This document shows positions 30,199 through 40,940 of a stretch of 41,238 nucleotides of DNA, in pieces. The notes beneath the pieces were generated by a model that had not been told where the DNA came from, ran no database searches, and worked only from the letters and a program-made list of their open reading frames with translations. Every line of letters begins with the position of its first letter. Position 1 is the stretch's first letter. The DNA is from Stemphylium vesicarium (Eukaryota; Ascomycota; Dothideomycetes; Pleosporales; Pleosporaceae): NCBI GenBank assembly GCA_004380135.1, contig QXCR01000208.1, forward strand, positions 1-41,238, written 5' to 3'. The position numbers and the translations under genes were made by a program.

Positions 30199-32047
30199 AC
30201 GTAAAGCACCACCGAGCCGGCCACACCACCGAGCCGGCCACTTTTTCTTGGCACCGCGAACACCACGTACAAATAGCGATGCAATTATAACGTATAATAA
30301 TTTTAGATTAATAAGAGGGTAGAATTAAACTTACCCTTTAGGCCTATACCTTATATTAATTTTAGACCCTATAACGCGCTACTACTACCTTTAGCGTACG
30401 ATATTAGTAGCTCTCTAACTAACTCTATAAAATCTAATTTTAACGCGAAGTACTACTAAATAGCTAGAAGCTCTCTATAATAGAAGAGTAAATAATTATA
30501 TAATATATTCTTAAGCTTAATTCGCAAGGGTTTGCCCCCTAGCTATAAGAGGTAGTAGATATCGCAGATAAACTACTAGCTATACGTAGTAGGATACCTA
30601 TTAGTAAGAACTAGATAGAGCGCTTTATTTAGCGTATAAAGAAGCTTAAGATAGCTTTTAATTAAGTAAAAGATTACTAAAGAATACTCTAAGAGAACCT
30701 AGAGATTATTAGCGCCTAATTTAAGCTTATATAAGAGATAAAAGCTAAATATAAGGTCCTTAATAATAATATCTATAACTTTAATAAAATAAGCTTCTAG
30801 ATAGGCGTTATTAGCTTAATAAAGATAGTTATAGATTTAGAATATTATATAAGACTAAATTTTATTTAGCTAAGTAATAGAGAGTAGATTATAGTAATCT
30901 AGAGTATTTACGCTATAAGCTATATTATTCTACTCTTTATTATCTATAAAAGGCGTATTTATATCTCTACTTAGTATAAGGGGAAGAATATTCTATATAA
31001 CTAGAAGCTCTTTATATTAGAGAATAGATAAATAAATAATTAGCTTAGCCTTAAGTAGTTAAAGTACTTTAATTAGTATATAAAATTACGTTAGAAGAGG
31101 TTATATAGACTACTTATCTTAGATAGCTATAAGAGCTACTTTAACTAGAATTTTAAGGACTTCTATTTTATATAGAAGATTCTAACTCTCTATATACTTA
31201 CTTACTTATTATACGTACTTTAGCTACTTAATATAGTATATTTCTTACTATTAAAACTAAAGTACTCTTAATATATATAAGACTTAGTATTACGACGCGT
31301 CTTCTATATTAATAAAGAAGGCTTTCTTCTAATCTTTAAAGACGCGTTTTTTAATATATTTATATAGAAGAATTATAAGAAAGTCTTTAAAATAGTAGAG
31401 CTAGTTTCTATTAATGTGTAGAGGGTTCTTAATTATCTTAAAGTCTATCTTTATACGCTACTACTTATAGCCCTACTAAAATCGCCCTAGTAGTCTTAAA
31501 TACTAAGTAATATATACGAATTTAGCTTATAAGTAAGGCTTATAAGCGATACTATTATATAATTGCTAGAAGAAGCTAAAGGAGGCTTCTAAAAGCTTAT
31601 TAAAGGAGCTAAGAAGATGCTATACTAAAACGCTATATAAGCTACTCGCATCTATAAGCTTAAAAAGTAATTAGTAGTAATAACTAAGCGTAAAACTTAG
31701 AAGAGAAAGCGGGTCTAGCACGGCGGCACGATAGAGTATAGTATAGTAGCATTATCTATAACTAAAAGTGTAGCTATAGATAGTATAGTATTAAAAAGAG
31801 TACGTAGTAGTAGTAGTTAAGAAAGAGTCTAACTAGCTTAATAGCGCTATAGTAACTATAGTAAGACTAGATATAACGCCTATATATACTAAAATAATAT
31901 AGAAGAAGATTCTATATTTATTATAAGTATATTATACGTAGAATCTATAGATAATATTAAGTAATTAACTATTTCGTATATAGTGTTCGCAATGCTAAGA
32001 AAAAGTGGCCGGTTCGGTGGTGTGGCCGGCTCGGTGGTGCTTTACGT
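30199..32047 (+). mobile_element. Fot1/pogo-type transposon J (1849 bp)
   Basis: Between duplicated TA (30197-30198, 32048-32049) in the leader of gypsy B; the matching uninterrupted site is in copy A near 1888. The TIR starts ACGTAAAGCACC with two units CCACCGAGCCGGCCAC at a 17-bp period, then TTTTTCTTGGCACCGCGAAC. The left TIR is intact, the right has three transitions. The transposase is on the plus strand. The N-terminal HTH is degraded (about 30380-30620). The first catalytic Asp has become Asn in NFNKISF (near 30778-30800). The second is kept at 31132-31134 (LILDS); the third is AAT in LLNIVYF. A C-terminal knuckle lies near 31850-31890. Dead copy. Confidence 0.88.
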
Positions 32048-32049
32048 TA

Positions 32050-33050
32050 TCTTAGTACGTAGTAATAAGTCTAATTTATATTATAGTAACTATAGTAAGC
32101 TTAAAGCTTAGCTACTCTAAGTTAATAGATACCTCTATATTAAAGAAAATAAGATTAAAATAATAATAAAGTCGTATAGGCTACTATCTTCCTTTATAGC
32201 GACGCTAAGAAGTAGGCGAAATCTATCTTACGCTAATAAATAGATAATAATATTAATAGTTAAGATAATATTAACTTTATTAATAACTAAGACGCTTTTA
32301 AAGCTAAGATAAAAGAAGTCTTTTTACTTTTTAAGAAATTAGTAGTTATAAAATAAAAGATTTAGAGGCTTAGATAAACTAAGTCTATTACTAATTATAT
32401 AACTAAGTTCTAATAACACTTTATAATTATTAATTAGAATAATAATCTTTTAATATAAATATATTAATAAGATCTTAAGCTAATTATATATAAAGAATTT
32501 ATATAAAGTAAATCTAATCTTAATATACTTAATAAACTTATAAATAAAGCTATTTAAAATAATAATAAGTTATATAAGCTTATACTAGAAGAAAGACTAT
32601 TTAATTAAGGAATCTATATTTAAGAGCCTATAAAAAATTAATTAAAATACTAGCTTTATTATTTATATCTTAATTAAGAATGTTAATAAAGCTATATACT
32701 TTAAGTCTCTAGTATATACGCTATAAATAGCTATAAGCCTAAATATCTTAATAATATTAATAAGAGACTAGGTTAACTAAAGTTTTAGTATAATAAGAGT
32801 AAAAAGTTAATTACTTACTATACCTATAGTAAAATAGGCTATATATTATAAGACTATTACAGTAAGAATAAAGCTATATAATAAGTTAATATATTTAGAA
32901 AAATTAGTAAATTAGCTAATAAATTATAAGAAGTTAGTATAAAATTTATAATTAAATACTAAGTAGATAATAGAGAAGATATTCTTAAATAAATTAAGAA
33001 CTTTACTATTATAAGAACTAAATATCTAGATAACTTACTTATATCTAATA
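32050..33050 (+). pseudogene. gag of gypsy B
   Basis: Collinear with the gag of copy A. The CCHC knuckle is at 32816-32857 (Y-Y-T-Y-S-K-I-G-Y-I-L-stop-D-Y), all metal ligands changed to Tyr by RIP. Upstream the helical Gag body reads INKLYKL and similar blocks. Pogo J separates it from most of the leader. The start codon is not determinable. Confidence 0.72.
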
Positions 33051-33631
33051 AAAATATAATATACTAGAAGAAGATATAGTAAAGCTACTACGCGCTAAGT
33101 ACGATAAGATAGCTATATTTAAGGAAAAATATTAACTAAGCATGCCTATATATAAGCTTACTAGAGATAGAATTACTATTACTATAAATTAATATCCTAC
33201 TCTATTATTTTAATAAGGAATTAATAGATTATGCTATAAAAACCCTAAATATCTTAGAAACTATATAATAGTACTTCTATAATTTAGCTTATAAGATTAA
33301 TTAAAATAAAAAAAATATTCCTTTAAAGATTAAGAAATTCCTACTAATACTAAAGAATCTTAAATAAGTTAAATAGGTACTATAAATATATAATAAACTT
33401 ATAGTTATACCTTTTAATATAGATATCTAAGATATAACTCTATATACTATAGAATTAGATAGTTAAATAGTTAAAATTCTAAAATAAGATATTTAAGAGT
33501 TCTTATAATACTCTTAGAATAATAAGCTATTATAAGCTAAAAAAATAGAAAAGTAGTAGCTATAAAGCTAATCTTAAGGTAAATAAAAGATTAATTAAAT
33601 AAGCTAAGATACTATAGTCTAGTACTAGTAT

Positions 33632-33712
33632 AACTCTTATAACTCTTATAACTCTTATAACTCTTATAACTCTTATAACTCTTATAACTCTTATAACTCT
33701 TATAACTCTTAT
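33632..33712 (+). repeat. Nine perfect copies of a 9-bp unit, AACTCTTAT
   Basis: Tandem array inside the gag/protease linker of gypsy B, in frame, encoding (Asn-Ser-Tyr)x9. Copy A at about 3427-3450 has only about one and a half units (YNSYNL). The unit contains no CA or TG, so RIP cannot mark it, which is why the copies are identical. Confidence 0.95.
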
Positions 33713-34149
33713 TATATTAAATTATTATAGATAAATTATACGTGTAACCTTTATAAGATCTATTACTTAGAAAAGAAAAGATTTATATAGTCTCTAAGAA
33801 GAGTATATAGATTTCTTAAGTATAAAATAAAATAGAATATATATATTAAATATATATACTTAAAGTACCTATAGAATAAGTATAAGAATACTTATTTCTT
33901 TAATTATAAAGACTTATAAAATATTATCTTAATATAAGCTATATATAAGATATAATATATTAATAACTCTATCTATAAATATAAAGAGTACGACTAGTAA
34001 ATATAATTAAGTAGCGTATATAATAAGTACTATAATATAAAAGAATTATATAGATCTAGAACAAAGTCTTTCTTAGACTAATAAATAGCTAAGAAGGCCT
34101 AGTTAAGAAGATTAATATAGTAAATCTCTTAAGACTTATTAAGCTATTA

Positions 34150-37100
34150 GTATAGCTTAATAGAGTATAGATATCTACTTTAGTAGACTTAAGATTAAAA
34201 GTAAACTATATTTTAGCGTTTATAGTAGATAAAGCTAAACTTTAATTATTATAGAAATATTAGTCTTATCTATTATAGATTACTAATAGATAATTAAAAT
34301 TAAAAGAAAATAAGATTATATATAAGATTATTAATATAACGCTTAGTATCTAAGAGTATTAAGAAAAAATAGACTTAGATATTATTAGACTATTTATTTA
34401 TAATATTTTATTAAAACTCTTTTAGCTATAAAAACTTAACTTATAGATTAACTAAGAATTAAAGAAGTTTTTATTTAAGAACTATAAATTAAATATAAAT
34501 ATAAGCTAGCCTATATATAAATTAATTTTAATAGTAAATAAAAAAAAATCTAGAATATTACTAAAGAATAGTAAATCTTATATAAAATAACTTTAAAATA
34601 TAAAAGTTTAACTTAATAAATACTAATAAAGTACTCTTAAATTATAAGATTGAAATTATAAAGAAATATATAACTACTAATATCTTAAAAGAGTATAAAG
34701 AACTAAAATATCTTTTAATAAAAGTAGTAGATAATAAAGTTTTACTAAAGTATTAACTTTAAAATTATAAACGTATTCTAGAAAAAAGAAAGAATTTTAC
34801 TTTTTAGACTAATATATTAACTATTAAAGATAAAACTTAAAGGACTAGAAAAGTACTTAAATTAGAATTTAAAGAAAAAGTATATTAGACTTTCTAATTA
34901 CTAATAAGACTTTCTAATACTCTTTATACTGAAGAAAAAGAGACTACTAAGAATATATATAAAATATTATAAACTTAATAATATTATTATAAAGAATTAA
35001 TACTTACTACTAAATATTCTAAAATTTAAAAATTTATTATCTTAAATAAGAATCTTTTTAGTAATAGATCTATTAGATAGATATTATCTTATTAAAATAA
35101 AAAAAAAGTAAAGAATAAAAAATAGTATTCTAAATAAGATATAAATATTATAAATAAATAATTATATCTTTTAGACTTATAAGTACTTTAATAATATTTA
35201 AAGAACTTATTAATAATGTATTAAGAGCTTATTTAGATATTCTTATTTTTATATATTTAGATAATATTCTTATCTACTCTAAAAATAAAGAAGAATATAT
35301 TTAATATATCTATATAATACTAAGATATTTAAATTAGTCTAATTTATAACTTAAGCTAGAGAAATATAAATTCTATAAAAAAAAAACTACTATCTTAAGA
35401 TATATTATAAGAGATAATAGAGTATATATAAGTAAAAAAAGATTATAATAGTTAAGAAATAGCTATTATTAAAAATTATTTAAGAAATATAATTCTTCTT
35501 AGAATTTTTAAATTTTAATTAATAGTTTATTGTAAGCTACTCTAAAATTACTATTCTATTAATAAAATCTATAAGAAAAGATATACTATTAATTTAGAGT
35601 AAGAAAGTAGAAGATGCCTTCTAGATATTTAAGAATATAAGGATAATGCTATTATATTTTTATATTTTTTAATTAGAATAATCTTTATACTTTAAAATTA
35701 ACTTATTAAATTTTATATTAAAAGAATATACTAGCGAGTTATATAAAGGCTAATAGTATTCTATAGCCTATTATTTATATAATCTTTTAAGACTAAAGAA
35801 GAACTATAATATTTATAATAATAAGCTATTAGCTATTATTTTCTATTAAAAATATTAGAGAGTATATACCAAAAGTTACTTAAAACTTATAATATTCTTA
35901 GATTATAAGAACTTACTTATATTTATAACTATTAAAGTACTTAATAAATAATAAATTTAATAATTATAGAAATTAAGATAATATAAGTTTAAGATTATAT
36001 TTATATTAAGAAAAAATAATAAAAGGGCTAATACTCTTAGTTATAGATATAATATTATAAAAGTAAAAATAATAAATAAAATTTATAATACTTATGCGCT
36101 ATAATAATAAATTATTAGGATTAGTAAAAATACTAAATTTAGTTATATAAGTTACTATTAAGGTACTAAAAGAATTATAAGAAGTAATTATTAAGTAATA
36201 CTATTATAACTTTATATATAGTTACCCTAGTATTACTTAAGTAATAAAACTTATTAAGTAAAACTATAAGTTTCTATATATAAAAAAAAAGACTACCTCT
36301 TTTATTACTAAGTATATAGATTATTAGAAGAATAAATATAGTCCTTATACACTTTATAGAGAATTATAGGTAATAAAGCTATTTAATATATAATAGTTAG
36401 ATATTATTATAAACTTTATTATAGGCCTACTAGTCTTAAAAGACCTTATTATTAAAATATTATATAATATAATTCTTATAGTAGTTAATTATTTTATAAA
36501 GTAAGATAAGTATATTATCTTTTATAAAGATTTCATAATAATATAACTTATATATATTATTAATAATTCTATTATTAGATATTATAGTATACTAAAGTTA
36601 ATTATTAGTAATAGAGATAAACTCTTTACTTTAAACTTTTAGATAATATTACTTACTATAATTAGTATTAAAAAAAAGTTATTAATAGCTTACTACTTAT
36701 AAATAGATAGATAAATAAAGTAAATAGACTATATAATAAAAGCTTATCTATAAATCTATATTAATTACTAGTAGAATAATTAGATATTATTATTACTTAT
36801 AGTATAGATAGCTTATAATAATAAGCTTTTAGAGTCTATAAGATAAACCTTATTTAGTGCGAATTATAAGAGATACTTAAATCTCTTTATATATATATTA
36901 CTAAGTTTAAAAATGGAAGTAGCTATTACTATAGCTAATAAGCTAAAGTTAGTATATAAGTTACTATAATGCGAACTTAAAAAGACGTAATACTAAAGTA
37001 TCTTATATATTAATAAAAAATAAAAAATAGTACCTTAACTAAAGAGAGAAGATAGAATTTATCTACTTATAAAGAACCTTCGCACTATATAACTTAATAG

Positions 37101-37322
37101 AAGATTTAATAATATCAAGATTAGACTATTTTTAATTCTTAATAAGAAGGGACTAGTTACTTATATGCTTAACATTTTATCTAATGTAGAGGTAATAAAA
37201 AAAATAAAAATTTAAAGTTAAGAGAATCCTTATATACTAAACGTAAAGTAATAATTAAAAATATTTAATTAAATTATTAAGCTATTCTAAGAGTAATAAT
37301 ACTTAGAAGCTAAATATAAATT
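34150..37322 (+). pseudogene. pol of gypsy B: protease, RT, RNase H, integrase, chromodomain
   Basis: The protease site keeps its Asp at 34186-34188 but reads DLR for DSG. The reverse transcriptase catalytic box is YLDN at 35254-35265, followed by ILIYS. RNase H lies at about 35560-35960, the integrase at about 36250-37000. A degraded chromodomain is at about 37262-37320 (YLIK..SYSKSNNT) with the Trp codons lost. Compared with A there are several small deletions (for example around 35000 and 37190) that shift the frame. As in A, the convergent antisense frame begins where the chromodomain ends. Confidence 0.8.
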
Positions 37323-37669
37323 TTATAAATTATTAATAGCTTCTATATTATTACTACTAGTACTACTAGCGCTACAAAGACTAGTAATATTAAAGATTTT
37401 AGCTATATTATCTATACTCTCTAAGGTAGATTATATTATTAGTAAATATATAATATTAATAGACGCCGCTAGATAATCTAAAGACTGCGCGTTAACATCC
37501 TCACCCTCCGCTTCTAGTTCCGACGCAAGGCAGAGCGCTTCCCTTTATGCGCGCTTATTAGCCTGCGCTAAAATCTTCTTATTGCGCAATAACCGCGCAA
37601 ATACTTCAGATAATAACTTCTTATCTACATCTACTTTTACTTAATACTCTTTGCGAATTTTATCTAAAG

Positions 37670-37891
37670 TGTAGTGGGCTAGAGCCCTTGCCCTCTTGTC
37701 CTCGTCTACGACCTTGGTGTTCCTCCTGCCCGCTCCGATTACCGATCAGCCGATCAGAATATTGTTTCTCCGCCCACACACATAGATAGCCACGTAGCCT
37801 AGAAGCCTAGCTCGCTATCGAATACAATCTTGTTATCCCGAGGTGAATGCTCCTTGAGCGTTGCTTCTAGCCCTAGGCGTAGCCCCTTACG
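37670..37891. repeat. Solo LTR, 222 bp, unmutated, TSD TAAAG
   Basis: Starts TGTAGTGGGCTAGAGCCC, ends CCCCTTACG, flanked by TAAAG (37665-37669, 37892-37896). Copy A at about 8088 shows the single TAAAG empty site. Perfect hairpin GGGCT-AG-AGCCC at 37676-37687. The final ~75 bp (ATCGAATACAA ... CTCCTTGAG ... CCCCTTAC) match the solo LTR at 23387-23603. No RIP. Confidence 0.87.
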
Positions 37892-38062
37892 TAAAGAGGC
37901 CTATAATATATTTATATATTACTAGCTGAGACGCGTGCACTCTATACATTTAAGAAGAGAATTTAGTATAATATAATAAGAATTATTATTAAGAAAATAC
38001 TTATTATAAGTAATATTAGAAATAAAATTAGTATTGAAAAATTTCTAAATTAAGTAAATCTA

Positions 38063-39924
38063 ACGTACCTCACGGGCTCGTAGATCACCCGGGCTCGTGG
38101 ATCACTTTTGCCAAGCCCCCACCAAAACCACCCTATTCTAGCGCAAAATAGCCCACTTTGGCCCTATATAGTATAAAGTAAGATGCGATATTATTTAGAG
38201 TCTACTTCTACTACCTTCTAGCAGGTACGCGCATTATGCCTAGTCTCTTTACACTATATACACCGTCGTTAAGATAGTTTACTTACTTTAGCGCGTACCC
38301 GCCTCTTTAACTTCTTCCTATTACTACGCGCCCTAAAGTCCTTAAGAGTAGCTAAATAAGCCCTATTCTTAACTATTAAGGTCCCCTCTACTTAAATCTA
38401 CTTTCTTTTATATAATCTACGTCGCGTAGTAGCCTTATTTACTATTTAAAGCTTTATAATCTCCTTTTACGCTAATACTAGCTTATACGCGATAATTACT
38501 ACTCCCTTTAAGACCTTCTTAAAAGCCTCTACTATAGATATTAGTAAGCTATTTATATACCTCTAAATTCTTACCTTTATAAGTATTAATTATAACTCTA
38601 ATTTAAGGGTATTACTTAGAGTTTATGACTACTAGAGCTTATTACTAGAAAGTAGTAATAATAGAGTATATAGCTAGATATTAAGTACTATTATAATCTA
38701 TTTTAAATTAAATAGAATTAATCTAGTACTTTAAAACTCTCTTTAGATATTACTAAAAGTAATTACTATATTATAAGCGCGTATAAAGTATAGTAAGAAC
38801 TTAAGCTTTATAATATAAATAATCTAGTTACGTATAAAATTCTTAACTTAATAGCTATATACTATCTTTAAAAGTAAAAAATACTTTATATTAAGAGACT
38901 ATAAGAGATATAATAAATATAAAGGTATATAAATAGTAATAATCTTATTCTTCTTATAGTATTTCTAGAAAGTAAGTAAGTTATAGCTCTTATAGCTATT
39001 AATTATAAGTAGTTAGTAGCTACTAACTACTTTTTTTTTTATATACTTATTAAAGTACTTTAACTACTATAGGCTAAGCTTATTTATTATTTAGCTATTC
39101 TTAGATACTATAATAATCTAATTATAAGGTAGATCCCCCTCTTTATACTAGATAGAGAGGTAATAGTAGCCTTTAAAGATAATAAAAAGTAAAATAGCCT
39201 ACTTTATTATATTAATACTCTAAATAACTATTATCTACTCTCTATTACCTTACTATACTACCTTTAGCTATTCTTATCTCTCTAAAGCTATAATAACTAA
39301 ACTAGTAGATATCTAGCTTATTATAAAGCTAGCCTTATTAAAGTTAAATGTATCTTTATCTAGAATACTATACTTAGCTTTAATATTAGCTACTAGGCTA
39401 AACTAGCCTTATATAATTTTAGAATCTTTATAGAGAGCTCTCTTATAGTTATATTTATAATTAAACTTCGTTATAAGCTTAGAGTAGCCTTTAATAAACG
39501 TACTAGGCTAGTTTAAGCTAATTTAGTCTATATTACGCTCTACGCGTAAAGAATTAGCTATATTAGCTATAGCTATAAGCCTAGGGGGAAATCCTTAGGT
39601 AACTAACTTAAGTATATACTTAATAACTACGTCCTCTTTATTCTTAGTTAGATTCTTTAATTTAGGCTAGTAATCTACTTATAGAGTTTATTCTACGTAT
39701 TAATAGCTTAGTATTAATTAAGTAATATTATAAATAGCTATAGCGTATTACTAAAAGAGTATTATATCTTATTTAAGAGCCTAAAGAGTAGTCTATATCT
39801 AATATTTATTAGAAGGTTCTATCTAGCGTTATTATTAAGGTATTACGTAAGAAGATAGAGTTTAGTAGGGGCTTGGCAAAAGTGATCCACGAGCCCGGGT
39901 GATCCACGAGCCCGTGAGGTACGT
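38063..39924 (-). mobile_element. Fot1/pogo-type transposon K (1862 bp)
   Basis: Between duplicated TA (38061-38062, 39925-39926); the empty site AAATCTAATATTTAT is present in copy A near 8255. The TIR starts ACGTACCTCA with two units CGGGCTCGTGGATCAC at a 17-bp period, then TTTTGCCAAGCCCC; one transition in the left TIR. The transposase is on the minus strand, with a well-kept C-terminal knuckle near 38220-38270 reading R-C-I-x-C-K-E-T-R-H-N-A-R-T-C. The interior is RIP-degraded, and the N-terminal HTH near 39550-39800 is not readable in detail. Related to fragment L at the right. Confidence 0.87.
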
Positions 39925-40056
39925 TAATATTTATAAAAATTAAATAATATAGTAAACCTTAGAGCTTTTAATAATATATAAAGTAATCCTATTTATAAGC
40001 TAAGTAACTACTAAAGTTAAGTAATCTAAGAATAAAATCTTAGAAAAGGAAGATAG

Positions 40057-40470
40057 TATTATAACCTAAAGTTAAAATACTTATAACTACGCTATAACTA
40101 TGCTATAACTACGCTATATAAGTAAGGCTAGGATAGTAATCTTATAAAATACTAATTATTAGTAGTTATATAACTAATTACTATACTAAGGACTATTATT
40201 AGTAGTAATTATAACTACTATAACTACTATCAGGAGTTATACTCTATTATTATTAGAAGTTACTATAACTATTCTATTAGTATATAGCTACTTAATAGTA
40301 TACTCTTATAGTTACTATATTTAACTTTAAAATTTAAGAATTAGGACTTAATTTTTAAATTCTTAAGTTATTTATAAATCTTTATATTATGCTTAACTTA
40401 TCTCGTCTATTGCGCGCCTAGCTTATTCCTAAGAACTAACCCTAGGACCCTCTAAGGACGGACCTTCACA
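40057..40470 (+). repeat. 3' LTR of gypsy B
   Basis: Starts TATTATAACC after purine tract AAAGGAAGATAG and ends GACCTTCACA, the unmutated form of the family's LTR end (TG...CA). The beginning is RIP-mutated, the last ~70 bp are not; the 5' LTR has the opposite pattern. Confidence 0.85.
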
Positions 40471-40673
40471 GTAAGCTAACTTAAAGGCGCTATAGGCGGT
40501 GCAATTAGACTAGGCATAACGTGCGTACGTGTAAGCAAGTAGTAGAAGTAGACTCTGAATAATATCTTAGGCTGCATCGTTCTATATAGCGCCAAAGTGG
40601 GCTGTTTTGAACCAGAATGGGGTGGTTTTGGTGGGGGCTTGGCAAAGGTGGCTCGCGAAGCCGTGAGGTACTT
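40471..40673 (+). mobile_element. Right-end fragment L of a pogo transposon, single-unit TIR
   Basis: Plus-strand 3' end of a pogo transposase plus TIR, nearly without RIP. The zinc knuckle around 40488-40535 reads Y-x2-C with TRHNVRTC. The end, read inward, is AAGTACCTCACGGCTTCGCGAGCCAC then CTTTGCCAAGCCCC, followed by TA (40674-40675). Unlike every other copy, only one ~16-nt unit is present. The fragment starts exactly at the gypsy B LTR end, so gypsy B probably inserted in or recombined with this copy. Confidence 0.8.
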
Positions 40674-40940
40674 TATAGTATAGTAGTATAGATCTGTATT
40701 CTAATATTATAATTAGTAAACTACTAATATATTAGATAGAAAGCTAATAAGACTAAAGGCTAATTATTCAATTTCTTATAGTACTAGTTTTAGTATAACC
40801 TAACTTATTTAAGCTAAAATACATTATTATAGTATATAATATAGTATTGTAAGCTATTAGAGATTTTAGTATCATTTATTTATTTATTATGTTTATATAT
40901 TTAGTGGTCTACGTAAGAAAATCTACGCCTAAGAGTATAT
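40674..40940. other. AT-rich non-coding DNA, no feature recognised
   Basis: 267 bp of AT-rich DNA with scattered CA and TG, so less like RIP than the element interiors. I see no frame, repeat or similarity to other parts of the window. It may be older host DNA or an unidentified remnant. Confidence 0.5.

Larger units (their letters stand above)
37323..40056 (-). pseudogene. Antisense reading frame of gypsy B, interrupted by solo LTR and pogo K
   Basis: Counterpart of the frame at 7752-8391 in A, in pieces 37323-37664, 37897-38060 and 39927-40056. It ends at TAA 37323-37325. Segment 37480-37665 is the least mutated copy: it reads KVDVDKKLLSEVFARLLRNK, KILAQANKRA, then LASELEAEGEDVNAQSLDYL, with only two stops, both at Gln-compatible sites. 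Upstream it reads IECTRLS and NITYNKYF; the 5' piece reads YILLKALRFTIL and LNFYKY-like sequence. The downstream tail is Ser/Asn-rich (SLCSASSTSSNN). Predicted mostly helical and charged, with a possible C-x2-C. Function unknown. Confidence 0.5.
29685..40470 (+). mobile_element. Ty3/gypsy chromodomain retrotransposon, copy B, interrupted three times
   Basis: Same family and orientation as copy A. 5' LTR 29685-30129, gag, PR, RT, RNase H, integrase, chromodomain, antisense frame, 3' LTR 40057-40470. Inserted are pogo J (30199-32047) in the leader, a solo LTR (37670-37891) and pogo K (38063-39924), both in the region of the antisense frame. Copy A shows the empty site for each. Its RIP pattern differs from A, so the two were mutated independently. 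It ends abruptly at 40470, where a pogo fragment follows. The left flank CTAAG and right flank GTAAG do not form a convincing duplication. Confidence 0.88.

Noticed and set aside
33632..33712. Regular short repeats as a possible CRISPR array
   Set aside because: The 9-bp units are directly adjacent with no spacers and encode an in-frame tripeptide; the context is a fungal retrotransposon.
29680..40475. CTAAG / GTAAG as a 5-bp target duplication of gypsy B
   Set aside because: The first base differs by a transversion (C against G) that RIP does not make, and the two flanks are different sequences: gag-like on the left, pogo on the right.
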